Shown here: positions 44,869-58,174 of the stretch, piece after piece
How the letters are laid out: each line of letters opens with the position of its first letter
How positions within the stretch are numbered: the first letter of the stretch is position 1
NCBI GenBank assembly: GCA_029817715.1
Contig: JARUPY010000539.1
Location: forward strand, 8,469,501-8,533,500
DNA length: 64,000 nucleotides
Direction of reading: 5' to 3'
Source: Melastoma dodecandrum
Lineage: Eukaryota > Streptophyta > Magnoliopsida > Myrtales > Melastomataceae
Notes under the pieces: model-generated
The model's database searches: none
Seen by the model: only the letters and a program-made list of their open reading frames with translations
What the model was told of the DNA's origin: nothing
Made by a program: the position numbers and the translations under genes

Positions 44869-47800
44869 TCAGATGGTTGGTTTGTAAGGCTTTAAATATT
44901 TCCCACTAATTTTCAATTCATGAGAACGGCCTTCGAGTTCAACTAAGCGATATACGTCCTTTGAAAATGCTTCTCTAACTCTAAACGGGCATTCCCAATT
45001 AGGTAAGCACTTCTCGATGAAGTAATCTCGAGTGTCTATTGAGAGAATCATTTTCCATACCAACTTTCCTTCCTTGAAGCTTTTGGAACGGACCCTCTTG
45101 TTATAATGTCTCACCATTCTCCTTTTTTGAACCTCCGTTTTGTTTGATGCTTTTGTGCGCAGACTCTCGAGGTATTCACGTTCTCGAGGGAGTTCATCCT
45201 CTCGACCTATGTTTTGGTTTGCCTGATTGACTCGAAAAGACTTATACTATATCTCGATGGGAACAATGGCTTATTGTCCATACACCAGGTTATATGGAGC
45301 TTCTCCACTGCTATCTCTTTTGGTGACCTTTAAACCCTACAATGTCACGAGGAGTATTTCGTACCACCTCTAGGATTATTTTTAATCATTCTCCGAACCA
45401 CGTTCTTAATAAGCTTGTTGGTATATTGTACTTGCCCATTAGATTGTGGATAATACGGTGAGGAATTGTTGATAATGAAACCGACTCTCTCGAGAACTCC
45501 TACATCTGTTCCCCATTGAATACAATTCCATTACCCACTACTATATTGTATGGGAGTCCAAAACGGAAAATAATGTTTGTCTTGATGAACTCCATCACCC
45601 CTTTCTGGTCGATCTGTTGATAAACTTTGGCCTCTACCAACTTCGTAAAATAATCTGTAGCCAGCAATATATAAGCGTCGCCTTTACTCGAGTGGGGTCT
45701 AATATCTCCATTTATATCCAAAGCCCGCGACTTGAACGGGCACCGTTGTGCCACTGGATTTAATTCCATTACCAGGGTTCGAGTTATGGATCCGAACTTC
45801 TGGTATTTTCTACAACCTTTAGCCATCTCAATGCAATTTTTTTTCATGGATGGCCAATAAAATCCATGTCTTTAGATCATCCAGTGCATCTTTACTCCTG
45901 ACTGGTGAGTTCTACATAACCCGTTTGTGCGTCTCCAATATGATTGGTGTCGCTTCGTCGAGATCGACAAATCTCAACAAAGCACCTTCTTGGGTTTTCT
46001 TGTACAACAGACCATCTAGGAGCACATATTGTCTAGCTGCTAATCTAATCTTTCCCTCGACTTGTGAGTTTATATTTTCTAAGAATTTGACATAAGGTAC
46101 CCGCCAATCTTCATCTGCTTTCATGACGTCTACTTTATGATTAGACGTGGATTCACCCCCCCTTTCTTCAGTAATGGGCGAATTGATTTCGGGGATTGTC
46201 CCTCCTATTTCTTTCGGCAATGCATCATTCGATTTGTATCCAGGTGGCAATTGGCCCAACGAATTGGCTATTACGTTATCCTCTCGACTTACATGCTCCA
46301 GGGTGACTTGTTGAATCTTTTTAACTGGCTCGAACCATTTACTTGGTTTACCACGAGATGCGAATCACCTTTGACTAACACGACTTTTGCTCCACTCTCG
46401 AGTAAAGTTTCTAAAGCAACAATGAGTGCGCGCTATATTCTGTTGCATTATTAGCTACATGTTTGGCTAAGAAAACTTGGCTTCAAACCCTGTTGGTGAC
46501 TTTATCACAATTCCAATCCCAGCTCCAAATCTTGTGGAAGATCCATAAAACCAAGCTTTTCAAAGTTCTTGCACTTCCTCTTCTTTATCTACTAAAGTTT
46601 CACTCGAGTATTCTGCCAAGAAGTCAGCAAGGACTTGTCCTTTGACAACCTTTTGAGGTTTGAACTTTAGATCATACATAGAGCACCAGGCTCCACTTAC
46701 TAACTCTTCCTATGTAGTGTCTCAACTTCGTCACTGCATAATACACTGACAGACAAAGCATTTCTAAAGTTGTATACCTCATCTCAACGGGATAAGAGTC
46801 GAGATAAATAGAACACAACCCTTTCTCTCTTCTGATCATCCTCCTGAGCCAAGAGTGCACCTATTGTGGTGGCGGTTGCCGCTACGTATAGGACGAAAGG
46901 CTTCCCGAATTGAGGGAAAACTAAGACCGGAGGCTTCGTTAAATAGCCTTTGATATTTTCGAACACTTGTTCGTGTTTATCTGTCTAGGCGTATCTATTC
47001 TTTCCCCTCAATAATATCGTGAAAGCCTCTACCTTTCCTGTTAGATTCCCAATGAATCTCCTCAAGTAATTTACTCGCCCGAGAAAAGCTTGTAGTTCTT
47101 TCTTATTCTTCGGGGATTATAATTCTTATAATTCTTTGATTTTGTTGAGATCAATTTGGAGCCCTTTTTGAAGTGCTAGGAACCCGAAGAATTGTCCAGC
47201 ATGCACTCTAAATGCACTTCAAAGGATTCAGCTTTAAATGGTGCTTTCTCATTTGGAAGAATGTAGGTCAGAGATCTTCGACAGGTGAATCACTTTGCCT
47301 CGGCTTTTTACAACTATGTCGTCGATATAAACCTCCACCGTCTTCCCTATTAAAGGATTGAATATAGCGTTCATGGCCCTTTAATATGTGGCTCCGACAT
47401 CTTTTAAACCGAATGGCATCACTACCCATTCAAAGATACCGATTGGGTATCGGAAGGCTGTTTTGTAAACATCCTCCTCAGCGATAAAGATTTGGTTATA
47501 TCGCAAGTAGCCATCCATAAATGACATAATGACATTTCCTGTTGTCTTGTCAATTAATTCATCAGCTATTGGCATGTGATATTCATCTTTTAGAGTTGCT
47601 TTGTTCAGATCTCGAAAATCTATGCACACTCGAATCTTTCCATTTTTCTTTACTATAGGAACGATGCTCGGGATTCATTCTATGTAACTTGATGTTCTGA
47701 TATACCCGGCTTGAAAAGTTTTCTTGCTTCTTCATACATGAGTTTACTCACTTCACCCACCATTCTTCATGGAGCTTGTTGTATAAGTTTAAAGTTTTCT

Positions 47801-49485
47801 CCAATTGGGAGTTTCTGTTCTACCAAGTTTCTATCGAGTCGTAATATTTCCTTATAATTACAGGCGAAGCAATCTCGAAATTCGCACAACTCTCTTAAGG
47901 CAAATGCTCGCTCGTTATCTAGAATTGCACTCATTTACGTGAGTCGGAGATTTGCTTTCCGAATGGAGATTAATGCGGATCAAAGGATCTGAAGTTGAAA
48001 ATAAATATTCTCGACAGCCGTCGAGTTGCGAAGAATAAACGCCTAGAAATGGCCTGAAACTGAAAGAAGATAATGGTGCGATGCAACACACTTTTTCACG
48101 ACCTAAATTACCTAAGGGATGTGCTTCTTGGAGCACATTGACCTCTTCTACTTTTTCAATCTTCATAAGTGCCCTATCGCAGGAGTTTGTCGGGCCCCAA
48201 CTACGTATCATCATCTTGCTCTTGACTTCCGTCCTCGTTCTGTCCAGAACGATTCTCGATCTTGACGTCCGCGTCTCCTACCATGATTCCAGTTCGAGTT
48301 AGGACAGTGTCGCCTTCTGGCATTCCTTGAGACCTCTCACCCATCCAAGTGATTGGGATTCCCTCTTCAGGTACGAGCATCCCTGGGTCGTCTTCAAGTT
48401 CTTCATCGTCTCAAGCTTCCACAGTGAAGCTGAACAATGGAGTAAAACCTCCAGCCCGAGGAGTGTCATCGTCATTGCTCCCCCAACCGGTTGGGACTAT
48501 AAGAGGCTTCTCGTTGCCTCAGCCTAGTGGATTACGGCTTTCTCAACTTTCGGATTCAGCGACCAGTTCTCATAGTTATCCCTCTCCTACTTTTCCTCAA
48601 GGTCTGCAATGGAACATAGGCTAAGTTTCACAAGAACAATGATTCTTATCATCTCGTACGAGTTTTATTTCATCATCAAAAGCCATATGATCAGTTATTT
48701 GTGTAGAATTAAAGGTATAGTTGCAGCTTTATGTAGCAAATCTCGACCTAAGAGAGCTTTGAAAGCTGAAGCAATGTTCAATACGAAGAAGGTAGTCTCC
48801 ATTTCGTGTTTCCCGACCTGGAGATTTACTGAGAATACTCCCATGCATTCTGATCTTTTCCATTGAAGACAGCAGTCGGCATCGTTGTATTTGTTAGCTA
48901 CCACTTTTCTTTACCCATTGTGAGGAACGTTACGTATGGAAGAATGTTGACCATAGCGCCATTGTCTACTAACACCTTATTCATCCTGACTCCATCGAAG
49001 TTTGTTGTGATGTACATTGAGTGAATATGTTGCTTCATCCTGAGAGAAAATTTCTCGAACCAATGGAGTGGAGACCCTATTGGATACTTGACACTCAATC
49101 TAGGAATCTTACGTACCCACCATTAGCGTCATAACTCTCTTACCTTCTCTTGAGAAACATGTAGGCATCTCGACCGCGTTGCAGGTTGCCATGAGCTCCT
49201 CGTTTTTCTGATGCCCTTCGGGAGTTTCCTCTTGTAAAGGTGTGTAGTCTCTGTAGTCGTCATAGACAACATCCTCTTCTTCTTCACCTTCCGCCCATGG
49301 CGTCCCTTCTCGGGGCTCATTTGCGTCTTCTGGCGAAACATTTTTGCTTTTCTTATCTTCCCTTTGAGTACGTCTTAGGACTTTCTTGCGTACCGTCTTT
49401 GGGATCACTACTTCCTTACAGACTTTTTGCCATTATGTTTGTGGGTTTCCTGAAGGCTCTCTTACAATTCGACCGAAACTCTTAA
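44869..49485 (-). pseudogene. Tat-lineage Ty3/gypsy pol remnant 2
   Basis: Read from right to left. A charged gag tail (49408-49109) comes first. The protease region has VLVDNGAMVNILPY near 49000-48950 and FKALLGRDLLHKAA near 48745. Reverse transcriptase (CIDFRDLNKATLKDEYHMPI ... VVMPFGLKD) lies at 47629-47381, with a YIDDIVVK box near 47320. RNase H (PPVLVFPQFGKPFVLYVAAT) lies near 46940. A second RNase H (VLVKGDSHLVVNQV) lies near 46350. The integrase core is at 45847-45500 and the integrase C-terminus ends at 44869. Many stops and shifts break it. In the integrase core the second catalytic Asp is replaced (VVGNGIVFNG where other elements have a DNG box). The double RNase H again marks the Tat lineage. 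Confidence 0.85.
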
Positions 49486-50054
49486 CATGGCGTTTGATGT
49501 AAACGAAATCTTTTTCCTCGGGATTACAACCCTAAATTTCCGGCACGTTAGATTCAATAATCACAGCATCAATAAAATTCATCGCTAGATTACCTGTGAT
49601 CTCGCTCTTGAGTTTATTCTTCATTGGTCGACATCTGAACCAGCTTTAGGAAGTACACCACGCAGCACTTGGTGTACATCTGCGGGATGATGAACTTGTT
49701 CGAGGTGATTAATTTGCATTTCTCACAGTGCATCCCTTCCTCGAGAAAGCGAGCGATCTGCGAGCCCTCTTGAATCAGTTTTTGGGTTGATTTGTGCGAC
49801 TTCTTTCCCTTTCACTTCAGCAGATGCCCTGTCGATTTTGGTCAGCTCACGAGTAGAGAACATCGTTCATTGAGGACTTGTCCAAGGCATGTTCTTGCGC
49901 GGCATGCCCAGCTTTTCCATGACCGGTCACGCGCTCACACATGCCAGGCCTATTGACCTGATCACTCGGGGCTAGGATCTTTAGGGGATCACCAAGAGGT
50001 CCAGTTGTACTACTCTTTGCAGTCGAGAGAAGCCTTCATCCAAGAGTCTAATAG
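49486..50054. other. Unassigned DNA between two Tat elements
   Basis: May hold decayed gag of the minus-strand element (49490-49870). No open frame and no boundary can be fixed. Confidence 0.4.
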
Positions 50055-50492
50055 TGTTTGCCTACTACAGGTGCCAGATGCTGCACGTGCATTTGGCTAT
50101 TATTGAGTGACTGCTACATGTGCAAGGACATGTGTCAAGTATGTATTGTCTGTGATAAAACTGTAAAACTAATCTTGTTTGTATTGCAGCGATTATAAAG
50201 GGCTTCAAGAATACTTTTTCTCTAATCCCTACCCACTTTACTGCTTACTACATTCATATATGCGACCGCGGAGTGTATGCCTGATTGTGATAATCACATT
50301 AACACATTATTATTTACAATAATTGCTTTATCACACTATTGCATTCGTGATAGCTTTCCCCTAATGCATGCTCCCACACATATACGAATGCGATTATGCA
50401 ACATCACAAATTTATCATGCATCGATTACTGTGTTGCACATTCTAATTCAAAAATGCTCTTTACTTCTTTTCTAAAGTTTAATTCTCCAACA
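50055..50492 (+). repeat. Probable 5' LTR, 438 bp
   Basis: It starts tgtttgccta, ends ctccaaca, and has a TATA box (tataaa, 50194-50199) with a plausible start site after it. The start coincides with the end of homology to the 16-18 kb copy. The bases after it (tggttcctcg) begin with TGG as primer sites do, but I cannot match a tRNA. Confidence 0.45.
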
Positions 50493-51329
50493 TGGTTCCT
50501 CGAATGGGACTAGGTGCAACACAAAACAATTACAAATTTACAAGCATAATAACACCAAGGATTACTCGACAGATGCCAAAGTACATACAACAATATACGA
50601 CCAAAGATCCATTGACGGTTGCCAAGGCCTAAAACCAAACATCCAACGACATGAGGACCAAAGATCACTCACTAGCTACCAAGTCATGGCCAACTCTACA
50701 ACAACATGAAAAACCCAAGGAGGTTACATCTCACAGGCCAACCTTAGTCAACGCCGAAGCTAACGACGAGCCCAAAGAGCCGTTCACAGACATGCTAAGA
50801 TCAGACACGCTGGGAACATCACGCCCTGACTAATCCAACAATAGCTCCAAAGAAGCAAAACCAATCCCGCCACACCAGACACCAGATATTCCTCCGCTCA
50901 TCCCAAGCCATGATTCATAACATCGGACAATTCAGACATGGGTAATCCCCTAATTTACAACCCAAGCCCCGATCCTCAACTAGGGGCAATCCTCCAATCT
51001 ACGTCTCAATCCTTAGTCATCAACATCTGTCAATCGGGGACAACTGGCAAATACTTTATCCCACTTCCCGCTGTCGGCTTTCTACACCATGCCGACTATA
51101 CATTCTAGCACAAGGGGCAACCCCGGCCTTCACAACGACCTCGTGATATCAGGACTCCAACAAGCAATCAACCTGCCACTCGACGTCAACTGAGATTCAG
51201 CCTCACTGTCTCTCAGATAACAGGAACTCGACGAACGCCCCATCCAAAGCATCCCCAAGATAAAAACATGAACATGGACCATATTCTTCAAGAGACGGTG
51301 AATACATAGCGTGACCGGCATCAGAAGCT

Positions 51330-51650
51330 TCAATTTGTTTTACTCGCCTTCCAACAAGTCAAGACATTTCTAACGGAGCCACCGATATTCAAACCGCCAA
51401 CACCTGGGCTTCCATTTTATCTCACAGAACGAGATGAATCGTTTAGAGCAATTCTCAGACAACAACTTCCTGACGCTAAGTAACATGTAGCCTGTTGAAG
51501 AATGGTGGGCACCACGACTGGAGAAACTCCCTTTGAACACATCTATGGCACCAAAGCAGTCACGTCGGCGAAAGTCAGCCACCGACTCTCAAGACCTCTT
51601 CCCAAAGATAAGAGGAGAGTTCAATCAACATCTCATTGACGAGAAACAAG
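51330..51650 (+). pseudogene. Tat pol scrap: RNase H fused to integrase end
   Basis: The plus strand reads FQQVKTFLTEPPIFKPPTPG and FYLTERDESFRAILRQQLPD, the connection/RNase H start of Tat polymerases. After a stop it goes on with TTTGETPFEHIYGTKAVTSA, a hallmark near the integrase end. The intervening 2 kb or so of normal pol are absent. The inverted copy keeps the same junction at about 16620-16760, so the deletion is old and shared. Confidence 0.7.
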
Positions 51651-51929
51651 CACCTCAGCCCCCCATATGAGCGGCCAATTCCCTAACCCGCCCACCACAG
51701 TAGCGGCCATCGCTTATGCCCACCACAAAGTGCTATCAACAATGCACGTCGAGAGTATTCAACCGAACGACCATATTTTCAAATGGATCTCGTCAAATGC
51801 AACAAATTCTAGAATATGATACGCTTCGAATTATGAAGGTCGTTCATTGTCAAGCATGGTTTTCAGAAAGAAATCATCTTAACGAAGAAGAATAGTTACG
51901 AGCAATCAACGCAGACGTCCATTAGCATT

Positions 51930-54900
51930 ACAACCACACGAAAGGAAGTATTTGTTTCTGAACTGATATTTTCTATACAAAACAAGTTACATAAGCTTAC
52001 TTGTTTTGCCGTGCTTGTCTTATAGGCACATGAGCATCCTAAACAGACAATGAAGGCGAGGGTGGCAGGGTGGAAAAGTTTCGAGCCAAAGTTTTGAAAC
52101 AGTCTTCGTTGGCAAAAAAATGACGCACATGAAGACAACAATGCACGAGATCAATCCTTGGGGCAAATCACTGAGTGATCGAGGGGAAAATCTTTGAGCG
52201 ATTCTGGGGCAAGACTCCAAGTAATCTTGGAGAATTCTCTGTTAACAAAACAACAAACAACAAGAAAGGGAGTATTTGTTCTTTAACTAATGCTTTCTTC
52301 GTAAAACAGGTTACATGAGCTTACTTGTTTTGCCCTTCGGCTTGTCTTATCCAAGACAGATGACGAAGGCGAGGGTGGTAGGGTGAAAAGGTTTCAAATC
52401 AAAGTTTTGAAATAGCCTTCGTTATCAAAACAACGACACACATGAAGGAAGTATTCATTCCAAAATCAATACTTTCTCTATAAATAACAAGTTACATGAG
52501 TTTACATATTTCTCCATACTTGTCTCATAGGTACATGAGCGCCCGAGCCAGACAATGAAGACAAACAACAAAGTTTCGAATCGGGGCATCAAAACGACCT
52601 TCGTTAGCGAACTTCTTTCAATCTCCTAAATTGGGTTAAAGAACATAGACAATCAAACCGGGGCATCGTAACGACCTTCATCGACGAACTTCCTTCAAAC
52701 TGGGCAAAGAACAACTGTTAAAGTCTTGAATCAGTCTCGAGTTAAATCTTTGAAACAACTTTCATTTTCAAAATAACGACACATATGAAAGGGAGTATTT
52801 CTTCCCTAAGCAATGCCTATATGCAAAAACAAGTCACTTTAGCTCACTTGTTTCTATTCTTGTCGCCTGTACGTACAACAACATTTTATCATGACGACCA
52901 AAGTTTCGAAACAATATCCAAGGCAAAGCTTCGAAAATAACTTTCGTTATCAACTAAACAACAAATTACACAAAAGGGAGTATTTGTTTCGAAATTAATA
53001 AGTTGCATAAGCTTACTTATTTTACTCTCTATGCTTGTCTCATAGGTACATGAGCATCCTATAGAGACAATGAACACAAACCACAAAATTTCGAGCCAGA
53101 GCATCGAAATGACCTTCATCAACGATCCTTCATATCCCCTAGGGCAAGCAAAAAGCACATTGATAACGCACATGAAAAGTAACATGAACTCCTCACACAA
53201 ACGATACATGACTCCTACGGCAAGGCGATGGGGGCAAAAAGCTTTAAGCCAAAGGCTTGCTGCAGTTTTGTCAATCCTTCGATTCCATACGACAAAGACT
53301 TATTGATGAAATCAAACAAAAAGGGAAGTACCAAAACTCTACTTCACGTTTCATTATAAATGAAGTTACATAAGAAAACTTCAACTCTAGTCTAAAAGAA
53401 AACAAGTTGCACAAACTCAGTTGTCTTCTCATCAGCTATTTGATAGTTACATGAGCAACCTTATACAACAAACATGCCAAAGTCAACATTTTCATCAACC
53501 ATTTGATTCCTGCGGACAAAGGGAAGTACCAATGAATGGGAAGTACCAAAACTCTACTTCAACAATCTTATAAACGAAATTACATGAGCAAATTTCGTTT
53601 ATAATCTAAAAGAAACAAGTCATCTGAACTCACTTGTTTTCTAATCATTTGTTTGATAGGTACATGGGTAACCTTATGCATATATAGATACATGGCCAAA
53701 GTAGAATTTCGTCAATACTTCGATTCATGAGGACGAAGATGTAATGACGAGATCATATCAAACAGAAGTACTAAAAACTCCACTTCACCTGTCTTACAAG
53801 TGAAATTATATGATCAAATTTTGTTCCTACTCTAAAAGAAACAAGTCATTTGAACTCACTTATTTTTTTTTTCACCATCTGTTTGATTGGTACATGAATA
53901 TCTTTACACAATGGGCACAAGGCAAAAGTAACATTTCGTCAATCCTTCGATTCCATCAAACGAAGATGCAATGACAAACTCATAGAAGCGGGAAGTAGCA
54001 CAACTATACTTCGCCTTTCTTTCAAATGAAATCACATGAGCACATTTCGTTTGTACTCTATAAGGGAACATGTTGCACAAACTCACTTGTTTTTCACCAT
54101 TTGTTTGATAGGCACATGATCAACCTTATACAACTAACATAACGCAAGAGCAGCAACTCCATCAATCCTTCGATTCCCATAGACAAAGATGCAATAATGA
54201 AATCACATGAAAGGGAAGTACAAAGCTCATTGACGAAGCGACATGAAAGGGAGTATTAATTCACTTTGAATACTTTCACTACCCAACAAGTTACATGAGC
54301 ATCCTGCATTACGAACAAAGGCGCGGGCGGTCGGGTGAAATATTATGAACCAAAGCTTCAGAGTAGCCTTCGTCATCACCAAAGATGATCACTAAAAAGG
54401 GAGTATCATCTACACTATTCCCTAACAAATATTTCTTATCATTCCTCAACTAGAATCACACTTCTCACTTCCACAAGTCGAAAATGGTTATATGAACACA
54501 CCGCATTCCCCAGTACAAGTTGAATATGCAAGCATATTCTTCCTTAGCAGCAATCGAGATGGACATCCTCATCTCAACTCCCCGACGAGCACCCGAATTT
54601 ATTATTACTTCCCCAAGCAAGAGTCAAAATACATGAACTAGCTTGGTTCTCGTCCACGTGTAGGTACAAACTCCTAAAAAATAACAAAGCTGTTTCGAGC
54701 ACAACATTAAATAACATGACCTGGGACACGAAAGTACAAGTACTTTCTCCACCGAGTTTGCACAAGAGTAATACCTCCATATAAAATCTCCAAAAAGGTT
54801 TGCTTACCTTAATGTATTCATTTCTTAAACATTCGTGTGGTCATTTGCATCCCCACGATATTTTTCAACATTATGAAAATGCTTCTGGGCAATAAACGGA

Positions 54901-55750
54901 GAAGGCAAACCCACTCCCAAATACTTACCCCAGAGAGATGAGTATAAACACTTTGAGAGTTCACCCACACAAACGTCCATGGAGACGAAGAATCTCTTGA
55001 CAAAAGATGCTCAGACCGGGATGATATCGAGCGTTCATTCTCTACCCCAAACACAGAACATTGACCGTTGCTAGCCTCTCAGAGCCAAAGTCGAAGATTC
55101 TCATACACTACTCCCTCCGAGTCTAAAGGAGCGGAAGCGACGGAACACAGGGGCGACACTTCCTCAAGGTTCAAGCAAAGAGGCACCATTAACGGACGTG
55201 CACACCCGTTGAATCACTCCCAAGGACAGAGCATCTCCAAAAAACTTCACAAGGAGTCGAAAGCATCTCCTACATAATCAATGAGAGAAAGAAAATGGGC
55301 AAATCCCTATAGTTTAGTAAGGAAAAACCAAAGTCAGCGCAAAGACCAAAGTTTTTAAAAAAGCAAAGCGCATAATCAAAATAGCAATATAAAGCGTCAA
55401 GACCAACACAAACGGTCACAAGAGCAAACATGCCTTTCTCCAACAAATGAGGAAGAAAATATTCCCCAAAGCATATCTCACCAGTAAAGCATCTCCCAAA
55501 CAAATCAAGGGGAAAGCATCGCCAAAGTGGATTATTAGATGTCACCAATGGAGCGGCTCGACTAGCTAACTATTTGAAGATGGAGAATTCGCTTGGAGAG
55601 TGAAACCTCTGTGGTCCCACAGCTCCCGATGAGGTCCTTAGATTCGTTCTCAAAATAAAGAATTTAAAACCTCAAACAAAAGGCCTTATGCCAAACCCAC
55701 ATTACAGCCATACAAAGACTCCTTCGACCTGTACATGAGCATCCCAGCAA
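51930..55750 (+). repeat. Array of degenerate repeat modules
   Basis: The module reads approximately aagggagtatttgtt, then acaagttacatgagc, ttacttgttttgc, cttgtct(c/t)ataggtacatgagcat, gacaatgaa and aagtttcgaa. Module starts are visible near 51938, 52264, 52446, 52787, 52973, 53310, 53520, 53760, 53990 and 54236, spaced about 190-340 bases, with fainter traces to about 55740. Such arrays occur between pol and the 3' LTR in Tat elements. No protein is encoded. Confidence 0.75.
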
Positions 55751-55760
55751 AGGAATTATG

Positions 55761-57060
55761 AATTCCAAGTGAGATAAATTTCGACAAACATGAGCGAGCA
55801 ATGAAAGAAGTTAGGAAACCCTTCTCCGACCTCGCTTAGAAGCATCTAGCGCTAACAAGCCAAAATCCCCCAACCAGCTGACACCCATCTTTCCGACCTC
55901 ACTCCTATCATAGCCAAAATCTAAGGACTGGCTCTAAGGCAGCCCCTAACGAACTCCCAGGCATCCTTCTTCTTCTCCCGGCCACCCCGGGGTGAGGCAA
56001 CCCATCGGTGAGTCTTCGATCTTTTTCTATATAATCATATAGTCCCTCTTTCACTTTAGAGCATGGCTGACCAATTTGTTTTAATACTCACATGTGGCCT
56101 ACAATGCAAACCGAGCACCGATGGAGTAAGACAACATTGGCCATAAAGCAGGGGAGGCAGTCCACGGACTATAACATTCTCGTCCGATGTCGGATCGATG
56201 TGAAAGCAAGTGGTATGCCTTCATTACTTGATTATGCAGCTTTGCAAATTTGTTTTAGGTTGTTTGGTGTCTCGTCACCTAAGAACCGTGCTTGGGAACT
56301 GTGTAGAACCTTCAGATTTCTCAGTCTGTTGTCACCTAACATTGTAGTCCAAAAGGGGGCCTTTTCGAAGGGGTTATGCACGTCGCCTGACCCTAAATTC
56401 TACATACAGAATAATCCCCAATGGGTGATGGTCTTGAATAAATTTTTTTGTATGTTTACGATGATCGAGGACCGAGATAAGCCCTCAGAACCTAAGGGCG
56501 TGCATGTAGTTTGTGACTAGCCTGCATACCGTAGTCCCACTTCCGAGGAGATCTCAAGAGATCCGACCGTTGGATCGTTTCCAAACTTTTAAGAAATAAA
56601 CTAGATTGAAATACGATTGTACACATGTATATTTTGACCGTTGCAGTTTCTGATGAATTTGGAAACGAACCGATGAACATAATATGTGTGGAGCAGGATT
56701 TTCTACACCTCGCAGTCTCGTTCTCAAGGAGATTGCAATTGATCTCACCGTTAGATCGTCACCAAAATCAACGGGCATGTCTATCATTTGAATGTGGTCG
56801 TCTGGATATATTTTTCAAATTTTTATCTTGTACATATGTTATGTTTTCTATTTTTCTTTGAGCTCTCAATTTTCAAGAAATATAGAAATCTTCGTAAATT
56901 TCCGGCTCTGTGCTTCCATAAGTCGAGATCCCACTGTCTGATCTTTGTGAAATTTAAGAAGTACGTTTTCCATTGGTAGTCTACTTAATGTATGATTGAA
57001 TTTTCATTTTTTTGATAGCACAACCACCTATTTTCGTTTATTGTTGCATGAATAATTGAA
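55761..57060. other. Unassigned region with three diverged ~190-bp repeats
   Basis: Near 56548, 56738 and 56922 a phrase like gagatc...gatccgaccgttggatcgt..ccaaa recurs, suggesting degenerate tandem units. An open frame of 142 codons at 56092-56520(+) has no recognisable domain and I do not call it a gene. Confidence 0.45.
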
Positions 57061-58174
57061 TGAGAACTTCGAGGGATTCGACATCACGAATATTGGAGGC
57101 CGGAGGAGGAGCATAAGAAAGGAGGCACGGTGATAGGCTTCAACAGAGCGGCCCTGACCGATAATTTTTCAGCCGATGAGGTGCTATCTCGACTGCCTAA
57201 GGTATAAAGGAAAGTGCGGGCTTTTCGAATTTTCTTTCTTTTTCACCGGTAAGGGACCGTGAGCCCAAGTGCATAGGCCCACGATCACCACTCTTCTCCG
57301 CCCCCTTTGATCTAAATAATTGATATGTGGGTTTTGAAGTTTGGAAACTTCAAATTTGGTCAAGATTGGTTTTACGGAATTCTAAGTAAACAAAAACCTA
57401 AGCGGTAGAAGTTATTTGGTAAGGAAATTAGCCAACACGATGATAAGTATGATAGGTATGATCACAACACGATGTGATGGTAAAGGATTTTTGACATCGT
57501 AAAAATGTCGAAGTCTAGATTGACATATTGGGAATACTTGAATGTAGAAATGTTTTCCATCTAAAGTTTATTCTTGCCAGACTGAGGAGATATTAACAAA
57601 AACAATTAATGGCTAAAATATAAATGAATTGTACTTGGTTTATGAGTTAAGTTTAATAGGAATTACTAGTCAGTCAACAAGGATAATATCCGAAGGAAAT
57701 CGCTGTTTAGAGATAGTTGTTGCTCTTACAAAGCTAATGTTCATCTTTGACCAAAGAGACAGTGGACATGAGTTCTAGTTCTTGCTCACAAATTGCCTCG
57801 AACCAGAACTTGACTTATGAACCAATAAAGAACTCCACATAACCATACGAGACTATGTCGCCCTTGGATTCTGTGGTCGGATTGAGGCAGAGGTCATGTG
57901 CATTACCTTGTTGGGAGAGGGAAAAGGAGGATATCGAAATAAAAGTCCAACAAATGCGCACAAGAAACTAAGACAAGATAGATCCATGGGGGCACGCTGG
58001 TAAAATACCAATTTTGGAGACCTGAAAGACACCTCAGCCACCACTCCCTACACGATTTCAGGAGCAAAACATTTATTATAGATAGATTGATTTCACATCT
58101 TATTTTTATTTATTTTTAGACCCGACCACCTCCCCTCTCCGTGTTGGGTTCCAGGAGGATAACCATTACCATTC
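57061..58174. other. Upstream DNA of the sulfotransferase gene, no further gene
   Basis: No coding signal. It contains AT-rich stretches and a polypyrimidine run near 57290. Confidence 0.5.

Larger units (their letters stand above)
50055..55760 (+). mobile_element. Deleted Tat-family element with long repeat-module region
   Basis: Starts with a probable LTR (50055-50492), then about 850 bases without coding signal, a scrap of pol in which RNase H is joined directly to the end of integrase (51330-51650), then about 3.8 kb of degenerate repeated modules. No 3' LTR was found. Its inverted relative at 16080-18153 shares everything from the LTR start to about 51800. It looks non-autonomous, since most of pol is missing in both (inference). 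Confidence 0.6.

Noticed and set aside
50493..50510. tRNA primer site after the probable LTR at 50.5 kb
   Set aside because: It begins with TGG, but the following bases do not match a tRNA 3' end that I can recognise, and the inverted copy differs there.
51930..55750. CRISPR-like reading of the regularly spaced phrases
   Set aside because: Modules are long, diverged and variable in spacing, in a plant retroelement; no short identical repeats with unique spacers.
56092..56520. 142-codon frame as a host gene
   Set aside because: No recognisable domain or conserved motif, and it lies among repeat remnants.
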